Below are positions 32,970-43,268 of a stretch of 64,000 nucleotides of DNA, piece after piece. A program made the translations under genes and the position numbers. How positions within the stretch are numbered: the first letter of the stretch is position 1; the number at the start of each line of letters is the position of its first letter. The DNA is from CAYNJG01 sp965216885 (GTDB lineage: Bacteria; Planctomycetota; Planctomycetia; Pirellulales; Pirellulaceae): contig OZ244208.1 in assembly GCA_965216885.1 (NCBI GenBank), positions 2,108,001 through 2,172,000 of the forward strand, read 5' to 3'. A model generated the notes under the pieces. It was given only the letters and a program-made list of their open reading frames with translations, was not told the DNA's origin and made no database searches.

Positions 32970-35864
32970 ATGGTACGTTCTGATTGCACCCAACTAATTG
33001 CTGTCCGCTTGTTTTCCCTGCTGCTGGCGAGTGCGTTTTGCCTGATGCCTTCCAGCGGGAATTGCCAATCGGCCGAACCAAAGCTCGTGGAGAATCCGCG
33101 CGCGGTGGCGTGGGCGACTTCGCGTTTTCGAGGTCGCCCTGAACCGCCGCTGCCGTACCGGGCAGAAGTCGCATTCCCGAATTTGAAACTCAAGCGGCCC
33201 GTTGCGCTCACGAATGCTCCGGGGACCGACCGACTGTTTGCCGTGCAGATTGCCGGTGAAGTCGTTTCCTTCCGCGAGCCATCGGATACGGGTGACGCGG
33301 CAGACGTTGCGGAGACAGACCAGCTGATCGATCTTCGCGATGTGAACCCGGATGTTCGACAGGTTTACGGGCTGGCGTTTCACCCACAATATCCCCAGCA
33401 GCCATACGTTTACATCGTCTACATCCTTGATAACAAGGACCCGCAGGGCACGATCGTTTCGCGATTCACGGTCGACCAAGTGGAGCCACCTCGAGCCGAC
33501 CCCAAAAGCGAGCGGCAGATTATTCGTTGGCTCTCCGGAGGTCACAACGGTTGTTGTTTGAAGTTTGGTCCGGACGGCTTTCTGTACATCTCCGCGGGCG
33601 ACGGGGAAGGCCCGAACCCTCCCGACATCCGCCGCGCCGGGCAGGACGTTACGAATGTGCTTTCGACGATCATGCGGATCGATGTGGATCAACCGGGCGA
33701 CGACCGGAACTACTCGATTCCGCCGGACAATCCTTTTGTCGACATGCCGAATGCGCGGCCCGAGATCTACGCATTTGGATTTCGCAATCCATGGCGGATG
33801 AGCTTCGATCGTAAGACGGGAGACTTCTGGGTGGGCGATGTTGGCTGGGACCTGTGGGAGCTCGTTTTTCGAGTTGAGCGTGGTGGGAACTACGGTTGGA
33901 GTATCGTCGAAGGCAGCAATCCGATTCATCCAACGGATGCAAAGGGACCCGGTCCCATTCTGCCGCCAGTCATTCAGCATCATCATTCCGAAGCCCGCTC
34001 GATCACCGGCGGGTACGTCTATCATGGCAGGAAGTACCCGGATTTGCAGGGGAAATACGTTTACGGTGACTACAACACGGGCAAGATCTGGGCACTGGAT
34101 TCAAACGATGGAAAGGCTGTCGACGTCCGCGAATTGACGGATACCTCCAATCAGATCATCGGTTGGTGCGAAACGAATGATGGCGAGCTCTACTACGTTG
34201 ACTACCAGCGCACGAATCAGGTCTATCATCTTGTTCCCAATGACGTGCCCGATACTTCGTCGGCGTTTCCTCGAAAGCTGAGCGATACGGGGCTGTTTTC
34301 GTCGCTACCGGATTATCGGTTGGCGAGCGGCGTGGGAGATTATTCGGTCAGTGCAGCGATGTGGGACGACGGTCGGCAGGCGGTACGGCACATCGCGATT
34401 CCCGGTGCGGGGCAGATCACCACCGCGAAGAATGGGAGCTGGAGATTCCCGGCTGACTCCGTGGCGGTGAGGACGGTAACGAAGCAAATCGACGGTGTCG
34501 AAAAGCGATTGGAGACGCAGGTCCTGCACTTTGAGTCAAACGAGTGGCGACCGTATTCATACGTTTGGAATGAGGCTCAGGACGAGGCTACGTTGGCTCC
34601 GGCGGAAGGGATGGAGGTTGACTTTGGTAGCTATCGACATCGCGTCGCCAGTCGAGTGGAGTGCCGGATTTGCCACAGCAAGCCAATGCGAGGGCTGCTT
34701 GGACTGACCGCCATGCAGCTGACTGGGGAGAGCCTTGCAACGCTACAAGAAAAGGGATTGCTGGCAGAGAATTCCCGGTTGAAGAGCGGTGCCAATACCG
34801 CGACGGCAAAATCGGCCGGTAACAAGGCAGCGGTCGTCGGTCTGGTCGATCCGTATGACGAAACGCAGGCGTTGGAACAACGAGCGAGATCCTACTTGCA
34901 TGTGAACTGCGTGTACTGTCATCGCCCGGAGGGTGGTGGACCGTCGCCAATTCATCTGGATTTTGGCCAGACGCTGGAAGCGACAAAATTGGTCGACAGC
35001 CTGCCGGTGCAGGGCGATTTTCAGATTCCCGATGCACGGATCGTGAGCCCCGGTGACCCAATGCGTTCGATTCTTTTCTATCGCATGGCGAAGGTCGGGG
35101 CGGGGCACATGCCACACATTGGGGCTCGTGAAATTGACGATCGCGGAATTCGGTTGATGCACGACTGGATTGCCAGTCTGCAGCCGGAAGACTCGACGGG
35201 CGACAACGCAGTGGCTCAACTGCTGGCAACACCGCAAGGAGCGCTGCGGTTGTCGTGGATGATGCGATCTCCGGAAACCAGTGCAGGGTTGAAATCACGA
35301 ATCGTGAAGGCAGCGTTGGCATCGGATGCCACGTTTGTTCGCGACCTGCTGGAGCCCTTTTTCCCCGCCGACGCCCGAAAAAAACGTCTCGGTGTGAACT
35401 TCTCTCGCGAGTTGGTGTTAGCGAAAACCGGCGATGCCGACCGTGGCGAGGCCGTCTTTCGCAGGAAGGAACTCCAGTGTGTCACCTGTCACGCGGTGGG
35501 AGATTCTGGCGGCGAGCTGGGCCCTCCGCTGGATGAGATTGGCCGCACGTATCGGACCGGTGCTGAGATGCTCGAGACGATCGTTGAACCGTCAAAAAAG
35601 ATTCTGCCGGACTATCAGTTGCAGATTGTGGTCACCAACGATGGCGAGACACTGTCCGGACGCGTGGTTAGCGAGGCTACGGATTCATTGACGCTGCTGC
35701 AGGTTGACCATCAAAAACGTGTCGTTCCGTTTGCCGATATCGAAGCGATTTCGACTGGCGACGTATCCATGATGCCGGCGCAGTTGCTGCAGTCATTGAC
35801 GGCTCAGGAGGCAGCGGATCTCGTTGCGTATCTGCTGTCGTGTACCCCAAAATCGGCGGACTAG
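32970..35864 (+). CDS. PQQ-dependent sugar dehydrogenase-like protein fused to cytochrome c, exported
   Basis: A 964-residue exported oxidoreductase. After a signal peptide (RLFSLLLASAFCLMPSSGNC) comes a soluble aldose sugar dehydrogenase (GSDH) beta-propeller (about residues 70-430; PVALTNAPGTDRLFAVQIAG, GLAFHPQYP, GCCLKFGPDGFLYISAGDG, FGFRNPWRMSFD). The second half contains CRICH (C565, C568, H569), CVYCH (C647, C650, H651) and CVTCH (C837, C840, H841), so up to three c-type haems could pass electrons to the respiratory chain. This fusion is common in planctomycetes and probably oxidises sugars from polysaccharides. The substrate is not known. Confidence 0.88.
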   Translation: MVRSDCTQLIAVRLFSLLLASAFCLMPSSGNCQSAEPKLVENPRAVAWATSRFRGRPEPPLPYRAEVAFPNLKLKRPVALTNAPGTDRLFAVQIAGEVVSFREPSDTGDAADVAETDQLIDLRDVNPDVRQVYGLAFHPQYPQQPYVYIVYILDNKDPQGTIVSRFTVDQVEPPRADPKSERQIIRWLSGGHNGCCLKFGPDGFLYISAGDGEGPNPPDIRRAGQDVTNVLSTIMRIDVDQPGDDRNYSIPPDNPFVDMPNARPEIYAFGFRNPWRMSFDRKTGDFWVGDVGWDLWELVFRVERGGNYGWSIVEGSNPIHPTDAKGPGPILPPVIQHHHSEARSITGGYVYHGRKYPDLQGKYVYGDYNTGKIWALDSNDGKAVDVRELTDTSNQIIGWCETNDGELYYVDYQRTNQVYHLVPNDVPDTSSAFPRKLSDTGLFSSLPDYRLASGVGDYSVSAAMWDDGRQAVRHIAIPGAGQITTAKNGSWRFPADSVAVRTVTKQIDGVEKRLETQVLHFESNEWRPYSYVWNEAQDEATLAPAEGMEVDFGSYRHRVASRVECRICHSKPMRGLLGLTAMQLTGESLATLQEKGLLAENSRLKSGANTATAKSAGNKAAVVGLVDPYDETQALEQRARSYLHVNCVYCHRPEGGGPSPIHLDFGQTLEATKLVDSLPVQGDFQIPDARIVSPGDPMRSILFYRMAKVGAGHMPHIGAREIDDRGIRLMHDWIASLQPEDSTGDNAVAQLLATPQGALRLSWMMRSPETSAGLKSRIVKAALASDATFVRDLLEPFFPADARKKRLGVNFSRELVLAKTGDADRGEAVFRRKELQCVTCHAVGDSGGELGPPLDEIGRTYRTGAEMLETIVEPSKKILPDYQLQIVVTNDGETLSGRVVSEATDSLTLLQVDHQKRVVPFADIEAISTGDVSMMPAQLLQSLTAQEAADLVAYLLSCTPKSAD

Positions 35865-36182
35865 CTTGCTGCCTGATATCGCTCCATCGAGCGGGCACGC
35901 GCCATCGTCACCAGCGACCGCTCGTCGGGTTTAACGCGCTCGCCTGGGGCTCTCGAGATGTCGTTGAACCACACAGCGCACCGCATTTATAGCGATGCAT
36001 TCGCTGCTTCACGGACCTCGTTTCGGTGCGTCCGTTGTCCCTCGAATTCCAGGAATCGCTCAAGTTTCTGGAGGCTCGTCCCGCGATTGACCTTGACCGT
36101 AACTTTAGGATTGTTTTACAAGCCGCCTGCTTTTCAAGGGAATTCATTTCCCGACTATCCTTTCTCGAAGTTGAGTCGTCCT
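35865..36182 (+). other. Intergenic region before the BBP7 gene
   Basis: 318 bases in which only an N-terminal open frame extension of the next gene is seen. Two overlapping TTGACC hexamers lie at 36087-36092 and 36093-36098, but no matching -10 element at a good distance is visible. No RNA gene or repeat. Confidence 0.4.
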
Positions 36183-37880
36183 ATGACAAAGCGATTGCAG
36201 ACGGATTGCATTCGGTACGTAGTGGTCTTGCTACTGTTCACAGCCAATGGACTTTTCGCGCAGGATGCCATCTCTACCGATGAGGGGCAGCGATTTGTGG
36301 CCGTTGGCCAGCTTGCCCGCGTATCCCGGGAAGGCAAGTCTGCCCGCTACGTGCTGCTTGACGAGCTGGGCGAGGTGACTGCCAGTCTCCGGACGGCGTC
36401 GGGCGTTGAACTTCGCGAGTTCGTGGGTCAGGACGTTGGCGTCACCGCCAGAACGCTGGTCGACGGCGACACGCCAGTATTGCTGGCGGAGAACGTCACA
36501 ACATTCGGTGAAGCACGACAGGTTTCGCCCGACGACATTGATCGCCACATCGCGTTGGCAAGCCACGAGGAAGAATACATCGCCCAGAGCGGAGGGCTGC
36601 CATCAATCATTACCGCACCCAGCATCGCTGAAGAGTATCCTGCAACGGAATTCGGCCCCATCATTGGCGAAGAAATCGTCGCCAGCGACTATGTCGGCAC
36701 GAGTTGCGGCATTGACGGCTGTGCTTCGTGCGGAGGCGGTTGTGGCAGCGTTGCATGTTCGACATGTGCAGCATGTCCGTGTGGACTACCGGGACGTTTC
36801 TGGGTTCGTTCCGAGTACCTGATTTGGTGGACGAAAGGCATGGACACACCGGCTTTGGTGACGACCAGTCCCGCCGGGACGCCACGAGCCAGTGCGGGTG
36901 TGCTTGGGCAACCTGGGACGCAGACGCTGTTTGGTGGTGAAGAACTGTTTGACGATTCTCGCTCGGGGGCCCGCTTTCGAATTGGAAAGTGGTGCGACCA
37001 GTGCAACTGGATTGGCTTCGAGACGGAGTATTTCTTCCTTTCCGACGAAGATGATAACTTCGACTGCACGGACGTAGGCCAGACCATTTATGCCCGGCCC
37101 TTGTTCGAGGTGAATTCCGGCGAGCAGAATTCCGAGCTTGTGCAGTTCCCGGGAGTTCTCAACGGCAGCATTCATATAGACGCGGACTCCTCGCTATGGT
37201 CGATCTCGCCGAGGCTGCGAGTGAACCTGTCGTGCGAGCGATTCCCCGGATGCAATCCCTGTGACCCGTGCGACTACGGCGGATATCGCCTCGACCTGTT
37301 GGTCGGCTACCGATACATGCAACTCGATGACAGCGTGCGAATTCACGAGAGTCTGGCCACGGTGAGTACCGCTACACCGACCTACTTTGTGTTGCGAGAC
37401 GAGTTCGACTCGACGAATGAATTCAACGGAGCGGACCTGGGCTTCCTTTGGGAAGGCTATCGCGGCCCGTGGTCACTGGAACTTGTTGGCCGGGTTGGCA
37501 TCGGTCAGACCAGTCAGGAAGTGTCGATTCGTGGATCAACGGCGACCACGTCCGGTACGTCGACGTTCAACGATCCAGGCGGACTGCTGGCACTCGAATC
37601 GAACATTGGCACCTACTCGCGTGACGAGTTCACGATCCTGCCCGAGATGCAGGCAACGCTCGGGTACGCCATTTCTCCGCGTTCGCGACTGCTGGTGGGT
37701 TACAGCTTCATGTACTGGAATGACGTAGCTCGTGCTGGCGAGCACATCGATACGAACGTCAACACGGACCTCATTCCACCGGCACAAGCGACGACGGCAC
37801 CCGCCAGTCCGGTCTTTGCGTGGAAAGATTCCAGCTACTGGGCCCAGGGGCTGAGTCTGGGCCTTGAGTACCGCTGGTAG
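36183..37880 (+). CDS. BBP7-family outer membrane beta-barrel protein
   Basis: A 565-residue protein of the BBP7 (beta-barrel porin) type, a planctomycete-specific outer-membrane family. An N-terminal signal peptide (IRYVVVLLLFTANGLFAQ) is followed by a periplasmic segment, a Cys-rich stretch (about 175-205, with GCASCGGGCG and CSTCAACPCG), and the typical start of the barrel FWVRSEYLIWWTKGMDTPALVTTSP at about 206-230. Later strands end with an aromatic residue (SLGLEYRW), as in outer-membrane barrels. The ATG at 36183 is chosen since the upstream frame extension has no signal peptide. Confidence 0.85.
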   Translation: MTKRLQTDCIRYVVVLLLFTANGLFAQDAISTDEGQRFVAVGQLARVSREGKSARYVLLDELGEVTASLRTASGVELREFVGQDVGVTARTLVDGDTPVLLAENVTTFGEARQVSPDDIDRHIALASHEEEYIAQSGGLPSIITAPSIAEEYPATEFGPIIGEEIVASDYVGTSCGIDGCASCGGGCGSVACSTCAACPCGLPGRFWVRSEYLIWWTKGMDTPALVTTSPAGTPRASAGVLGQPGTQTLFGGEELFDDSRSGARFRIGKWCDQCNWIGFETEYFFLSDEDDNFDCTDVGQTIYARPLFEVNSGEQNSELVQFPGVLNGSIHIDADSSLWSISPRLRVNLSCERFPGCNPCDPCDYGGYRLDLLVGYRYMQLDDSVRIHESLATVSTATPTYFVLRDEFDSTNEFNGADLGFLWEGYRGPWSLELVGRVGIGQTSQEVSIRGSTATTSGTSTFNDPGGLLALESNIGTYSRDEFTILPEMQATLGYAISPRSRLLVGYSFMYWNDVARAGEHIDTNVNTDLIPPAQATTAPASPVFAWKDSSYWAQGLSLGLEYRW

Positions 37881-38132
37881 TCGACTTCTGCCCCGCTCAA
37901 TGAGCTCAGACGCTGCGAACTCAGTGCGTGCTGTTCACGCCTGTGTTGATGACAGCGGACGAAAATTGAATCCTTTCGACCTTTTTGGGACCGAAAGGTC
38001 TTCGCCGGGGCCGAGTTTGCGGATCTTGGTAATTTTGCAGCCTTTAACGGCCGATAGAAACTGCGTCGCGCGTTTGTGCGCACGTAGATTGCCCGCGGGA
38101 ATGCTGGCAATGAATCGACAGAGGGGATTGTC

Positions 38133-41100
38133 ATGTTGAATCCGTTGAAGGCATTACGTGGATTTCTTGCTCGTCGCGAGCACGGTAGCCAGGCACTTCG
38201 TCCGTCCCGCAAGACGCGGTTGGTCGTCGAAACGCTAGAAGACCGGCGCGTGCTATCGGTTTCCGCCGGCGCCCTGCCGTCGATCGCGGGAACGGTCTTC
38301 ACCGACGACAATTCCAACGGCATGATGGACACTGGCGAAGGCGTCGAAGGCGCGATTGTGCGTCTCTTTCTGGACGACGGTGACGGCATCTTCGAACCGG
38401 GGACGGATGATGTCCAGGTTGGAGCGGACCTGCTGACCGATGCGAACGGCGAATACTGCTTCGATAATCTGGATCAGGAGTCCAACTACTTCGTTCAACA
38501 GCCAGCCCAACAGGTTGACGGCGTTACCCTTGCAGAGATGGCGAGCGCACTGATCGAATGCGAACCGCAATTGATCATCGATTCTTTTGAAACAACCCAG
38601 TCAACGTCTGCGCTTCCACCGCCGGTATCCAGCGACCAATCGTCGCTTTCGTTGGGCGGAACTGAAGTCATCGGCGGCGAGCGGGATCTCGCGGTCGAAC
38701 TGCAGGCGGGTACATCCGAAGTCCAGTTACGCGTGAATCCGTTTGGCTTGAGCGACGTGCTTATCTTTGACAGTTCGGCGGGCACCACGGGCCTTCGCGA
38801 AGTCACTTGGGACGGCGTCGACAATGACGGCGACACGCTGGCAATGGGGCTTGGCGGAATCGACCTCACGCAAGGCGGGACACTGCAGGGTATCACTTCC
38901 CTGATGGGTGTCGACGCCAACGGTGCCAACGCTCGCTTCCGAATCTACCAGGGCAACTCGGGCAACTTCTCGGAAGTGACCCGAGCGATCCCGGTAACGG
39001 GCGGGGCGGCAACGTCGTGGGTCTTCATTCCGTTCACGGATTTTGTGGGCACGGTGGACGCGAGTAACGTTGATGCGATCCAGCTGTTTATTGATACCGG
39101 TAACGATTCCGTTGACGGGCAAATCGACTCGATTGGTGTCCTGGGACCCAAGATCAACGATTTCCAGAACGACGTTCAGATCGACCTCGAATTGACCAAG
39201 ACGACGACCTCGACGACGGTCAACAACGGCGACCAGGTGACGTGGACGCTTTCGCTCTCCAATAACGCGGCCAACGCCAACGTCCCGGCTACGGGCATCG
39301 TTGTGGATGATGTCATTCCTGCAGGAGTTTCGTTCGTCAGTGCAACGCCGTCGGTTGGAACCTATACCAACGGCACCTGGACGCTAACGGGCGTTTCTTT
39401 GGCTCCTGGAGCAACCGAAACGCTGACATTGGTGACTTCGGTTGACGGCGCGATTGCTGGCGGTACGGTCCTTGAAAACGTCGCGGAGGTTTCGGCACAC
39501 GATCAGGCCGATTTTGATTCGACGCCGGGCAATGACGACGGCGATCAGAGCGAAGATGATGAGGCGAATGCCAGTGTAACAGTTGGCGAATTCATTGATC
39601 TGGAAGTGACCAAGGTTGCCTCGTCCGCCATCGTTTCTGCTGGCGACCAGGTGACGTTCACAGTCACGATCACCAACGATGCCAACACGGCGAACACGGC
39701 CGCTACGAACGTTCAGGTTACCGACACGTTGCCTGCGGGCCTGACGCTTGTGAGTGCCACTCCGTCCGGCAACGGCGTTTTCAGTAACGGCATATGGAGT
39801 CTCATCGACCCGTTGGCCATCGGCGGATCGCAGACCCTGTCAGTCGTAGCGTCCGTAGACAATGATGTATTGGGCGATGCTTCGCTGATGAACGTTGCAG
39901 AGGTCACCTCCGCCAACGAAGACGACGCGGATTCGACTCCCGACAATGATGATGGTGACCAGAGCGAAGATGACGAGGCGAATGCAACGGTCATGGTGGG
40001 CGCCGTGATCGACCTCGAATTGGAAAAGTCAGTCAATGTGGCGACGGTGGACGCTGGTGACAATGTAGTCTGGACGGTCAGCGTGACGAACGATCCGACA
40101 AACGCCAATACCGCTGCGACCAATGTGCAAGTGACCGACGTGCTGCCTACGGGCGTTACGCTTGTGAGTGCAACGCCGTCGGGCAATGGTGCATTCGCCA
40201 ATGGTGTATGGTCGCTGGTTGACCCGCTACAGCCGGGCTCGGTCGCGACGTTGACCATGATGACCAGCGTCGACGTTGGGACAGCCGGCGGTTCAGCCCT
40301 GATCAATTCCGCTCAGGTGAGCGCCGCGGATCAGCAGGACATCGATTCTACTCCGGCCAATGACAACGGCGACCGTAGTGAGGATGACGAAGATGAAGCA
40401 CAGATTACCGTGAATTCGGTGATCGATCTCGAACTGACAAAGACCACGACTTCGTCGACGGTACTGGTTGGCGATCAGGTCACCTGGACCGTGTCGCTCA
40501 CGAACAATGCGGCCAATGCCAACGCGGATGCGACGGGCGTGACCGTCGGCGACATTCTGCCAACCGGCCTGGACTTTGTTAGTGCCACGCCGTCAAGCGG
40601 TACTTTCATAACGAACACGTGGACGCTGGGTGGCGCGTTGGCACCGGGAGCAACCGAGACGTTGACGCTCGTGACAACCGTCAATTCAAGTGCTCCGACG
40701 ACGATCACCAACGAAGCCGAAGTGACCGCTGCGACGGAAACAGACATTGATTCGACGCCGGGCAACGACGACGGCGATCAAAGTGAGGATGACGAGGACA
40801 ACGCCTCGATCTCGGTCACCCCGTCAATGATTGACCTCGAACTGCAGAAGACGGTCAGTGCGACGACGGTCAACACAGGTGATCAGGTGACGTGGATGAT
40901 CACGCTCACGAACAATGCTGCGAATGCCAACGCGGCTGCCACGGGAGTTCAGGTCACGGACATACTTCCAACGGGAGTAACGCTGCAGAGTTCCAGCCCG
41001 TCGTCGGGGACCTACGCTGGCGGAGTTTGGACGCTGGGCGGCCCGATCGAGCCAGGTGAAAGCGAGACTCTGAATATCGTCACCTCCATCGATTCGTCGG

Positions 41101-41690
41101 CTTCCGGCGGAGATGTGCTGACGAATACCGTCCAGGTGACGGCGGCGACGGAACCCGACTTTGATTCAATGCCAGGCAATGACGACGGTGATCAGAGCGA
41201 AGATGAAGAAGCGAGTGCACAGGTTACGCTGAACAATATCGTTGACCTGGAGGTCGACAAGCAGGTCGATCAGGCCAACGTCGAGGTGGGTGACCAGGTC
41301 ACGTGGACCATCACGGTTTCCAACAACGCTGCGAACGCCAATACTTCGGCGACCGGAGTGACGATTGCGGATGTGCTTCCGGCCGGAGTCAGCTTCGTGT
41401 CGGCGATGGCCACCAATGGATCGTACAACAGTACTTCGGGAATCTGGACGCTGGCTGCGGCTCTCGCACCGGGAGAGTCGTCCACGCTGACGATTGTCAC
41501 GATCGTGGAATCCACCGCGGCCGGATCGAGTCTGCTGAACGTCGCCGAGGTTGCCAGCCAGGATCAGGACGACATCGATTCGCAACCTGCCAACGACAAT
41601 GGCGATCAAAGTCAGGATGATGAAGATCCTGCGACGATCGACATCGGCTTGGTTCGACCGATTTCCAAGCGGGATCTGCTGGCCTTCTAG
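38133..41690 (+). CDS. Large surface protein with SdrD-type B domain and six DUF11 repeats
   Basis: A 1185-residue exported protein. The N-terminus has the planctomycete LEPR-XLL-like motif (VVETLEDRRVLSV, residues about 31-43), then an SdrD B-like domain (SIAGTVFTDDNSNGMMDTGE, about 48-68) and a sheet-rich domain (about 170-345). Six DUF11 repeats follow, each beginning with IDLELxKTxxSTTV and ending with a DSTPGNDDGDQSEDDE-like acidic tail. DUF11 domains occur in surface or cell-wall proteins and usually bind Ca2+ through acidic tails. No membrane anchor or sorting signal is seen at the C-terminus. It is probably cell-surface or matrix material. Confidence 0.85.
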   Translation: MLNPLKALRGFLARREHGSQALRPSRKTRLVVETLEDRRVLSVSAGALPSIAGTVFTDDNSNGMMDTGEGVEGAIVRLFLDDGDGIFEPGTDDVQVGADLLTDANGEYCFDNLDQESNYFVQQPAQQVDGVTLAEMASALIECEPQLIIDSFETTQSTSALPPPVSSDQSSLSLGGTEVIGGERDLAVELQAGTSEVQLRVNPFGLSDVLIFDSSAGTTGLREVTWDGVDNDGDTLAMGLGGIDLTQGGTLQGITSLMGVDANGANARFRIYQGNSGNFSEVTRAIPVTGGAATSWVFIPFTDFVGTVDASNVDAIQLFIDTGNDSVDGQIDSIGVLGPKINDFQNDVQIDLELTKTTTSTTVNNGDQVTWTLSLSNNAANANVPATGIVVDDVIPAGVSFVSATPSVGTYTNGTWTLTGVSLAPGATETLTLVTSVDGAIAGGTVLENVAEVSAHDQADFDSTPGNDDGDQSEDDEANASVTVGEFIDLEVTKVASSAIVSAGDQVTFTVTITNDANTANTAATNVQVTDTLPAGLTLVSATPSGNGVFSNGIWSLIDPLAIGGSQTLSVVASVDNDVLGDASLMNVAEVTSANEDDADSTPDNDDGDQSEDDEANATVMVGAVIDLELEKSVNVATVDAGDNVVWTVSVTNDPTNANTAATNVQVTDVLPTGVTLVSATPSGNGAFANGVWSLVDPLQPGSVATLTMMTSVDVGTAGGSALINSAQVSAADQQDIDSTPANDNGDRSEDDEDEAQITVNSVIDLELTKTTTSSTVLVGDQVTWTVSLTNNAANANADATGVTVGDILPTGLDFVSATPSSGTFITNTWTLGGALAPGATETLTLVTTVNSSAPTTITNEAEVTAATETDIDSTPGNDDGDQSEDDEDNASISVTPSMIDLELQKTVSATTVNTGDQVTWMITLTNNAANANAAATGVQVTDILPTGVTLQSSSPSSGTYAGGVWTLGGPIEPGESETLNIVTSIDSSASGGDVLTNTVQVTAATEPDFDSMPGNDDGDQSEDEEASAQVTLNNIVDLEVDKQVDQANVEVGDQVTWTITVSNNAANANTSATGVTIADVLPAGVSFVSAMATNGSYNSTSGIWTLAAALAPGESSTLTIVTIVESTAAGSSLLNVAEVASQDQDDIDSQPANDNGDQSQDDEDPATIDIGLVRPISKRDLLAF
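39180..41645 (+). repeat. Six tandem DUF11-coding repeats of about 414 bp
   Basis: Repeat starts lie at 39180, 39594, 40008, 40422, 40830 and 41241, with spacings 414, 414, 414, 408 and 411 bases. The copies are similar but not identical, so the expansion is not recent, although neighbouring copies share long near-identical blocks. This period corresponds to 136-138 residues. Confidence 0.9.
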
Positions 41691-42006
41691 AAACGCCTGC
41701 GTCCGGCAGATTGTGAAAAGATCGACTCGTGCTTCGCGCTGACGAGTCGGTTGGCGTAAGTCCATTGGGCCAGTCTGGGCATGCCTTCGCTGCAGTCTGG
41801 ACGGGGTATTCGCCCACTCGGGGCACGACATTGGCCCCATCTGAAGCTGCATGGCCGCGGTTGAGACCCTCCGCGCGGCCCGGGGCAGCCCGACATCGGG
41901 GACAGCCGGCTGTCTAAGTCGCGCGTGGTCGGTTGACCATGTTTTCTTGGCCTTCCTATAATGTCCGACTTCTTTATCCGTCCGTCACGCGAGCAAAGCG
42001 TTACCT
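41691..42006 (+). other. Intergenic region before sucC
   Basis: 316 bases between two genes. The first 200 bases show no feature I can name. The last part holds the sucCD promoter. Confidence 0.5.
41933..41962 (+). promoter_or_regulatory. Strong sigma-70-type promoter of sucCD
   Basis: TTGACC at 41933-41938 and TATAAT at 41957-41962, with an 18-base spacer, form a near-consensus promoter. The expected transcription start lies near 41969, leaving a leader of about 38 bases before the sucC start at 42007. Confidence 0.8.
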
Positions 42007-43188
42007 ATGAAAGTTCACGAATTCCAGGCCAAGGAAATTCTCCGCGAGGCAGGCGTTGCTGTTCTCGAAGGAATCGTCTGCAAAACGCCCGAAGAGGCTG
42101 CTGCAGCATATGACAAACTGGGCGGTTCGATCGCTGTCGTCAAAGCACAGATTCACGCTGGCGGGCGTGGTAAGGGCAAAACTGACGGAGGGCAGCATGG
42201 TGTCGAACTGGTAAAATCGGCAGACGATGCAAAGCGGGTCGCCGAGAATCTGCTGGGCAACAAACTGGTCACGATTCAAACGGGCCCCGAAGGACAGGTC
42301 GTTCGTCAGGTGTTCGTTGAAGCTGGCTGCGACATCGCCCGCGAACTCTATCTGGGGATCGTGCTGGATCGCGCAGAATCAAAGCCCGTTCTGATGGTTT
42401 CCTCCGAAGGCGGGATGGAAATCGAGGAAGTGGCGGCCAACACGCCCGAAAAGATCTTCAAAGCTCACTTCGATCCACACTTTGGACTGCAGTCCTATCA
42501 GGTCCGAAATCTCTGCAAGAAGCTAGGGATCGAAGGCAAGAGCGTCCGTTCGGCGGACAAATTCATGAAGGCACTGTGTAAAGTCTTCGTGGAAAACGAT
42601 GGAAGTCTGGTGGAAATCAATCCCCTGGTCGTGACCGGAAGTGGCGATATCGTTGCCCTGGACGCCAAAATGTCGTTCGACAGCAATGGTTTGTTCCGGC
42701 ATCCGAAAGTCGTTGAATACCGCGACATCGGTGAAGAAGAGCCGGCGGAAGTTCGGGCGGGCGAAGCGGGTTTGAGCTACGTCAAGCTGGACGGAAATAT
42801 CGCCTGCCTGGTGAACGGTGCGGGCCTGGCAATGAGCACGATGGACTTGATCAAGCTGCACGGCGGCGAGCCTGCGAACTTCCTTGACGTCGGAGGCGGC
42901 GCGAAGGAAGACCAGGTGACCGAGGCGTTCCGCATCATTCTGGATGATCCGAACGTGAAGGGTGTGCTCGTCAATATCTTCGGCGGCATTATGAGTTGCG
43001 AAACGATCGCCAACGCCCTGGTTGCCGCTTACAAGACCATTGGCTTCGACGGCATTCCCCTGGTTGTTCGCCTGGAAGGAACGCAGGTCGAATTGGGACG
43101 CAAGATCATTCAGGAGAGCGGAGTCGACATCATCAGCGCGGACGGTTTGACCGACGCCGCGAAGAAGATTGTGGCCGCCGTTAGCTAG
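42007..43188 (+). CDS. sucC: Succinyl-CoA synthetase beta subunit (ADP-forming)
   Basis: Succinyl-CoA synthetase converts succinyl-CoA and ADP or GDP to succinate, CoA and ATP or GTP in the TCA cycle. The 393-residue beta subunit has the ATP-grasp domain (MKVHEFQAKEILREAGVAV start, VVKAQIHAGGRGKG at residues about 43-56) and the C-terminal CoA-ligase part (NFLDVGGGA, VLVNIFGGIM, VVRLEGTQVELG). Length and motifs are normal. It lies 80 bases before sucD in the usual operon and behind a strong promoter. Confidence 0.97.
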   Translation: MKVHEFQAKEILREAGVAVLEGIVCKTPEEAAAAYDKLGGSIAVVKAQIHAGGRGKGKTDGGQHGVELVKSADDAKRVAENLLGNKLVTIQTGPEGQVVRQVFVEAGCDIARELYLGIVLDRAESKPVLMVSSEGGMEIEEVAANTPEKIFKAHFDPHFGLQSYQVRNLCKKLGIEGKSVRSADKFMKALCKVFVENDGSLVEINPLVVTGSGDIVALDAKMSFDSNGLFRHPKVVEYRDIGEEEPAEVRAGEAGLSYVKLDGNIACLVNGAGLAMSTMDLIKLHGGEPANFLDVGGGAKEDQVTEAFRIILDDPNVKGVLVNIFGGIMSCETIANALVAAYKTIGFDGIPLVVRLEGTQVELGRKIIQESGVDIISADGLTDAAKKIVAAVS

Positions 43189-43268
43189 GACCGAGAACGC
43201 CAGCGGGCAACGCCCGTTGTGCCATTTCGCCCAAACCCAAACACACACCAAAACATCGAAGTCAAAAC

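Noticed and set aside
37973..37999. Hairpin CCTTTCG...CGAAAGG as a terminator after the BBP7 gene
   Set aside because: Stem is short and no T-tract follows, so termination is not supported.
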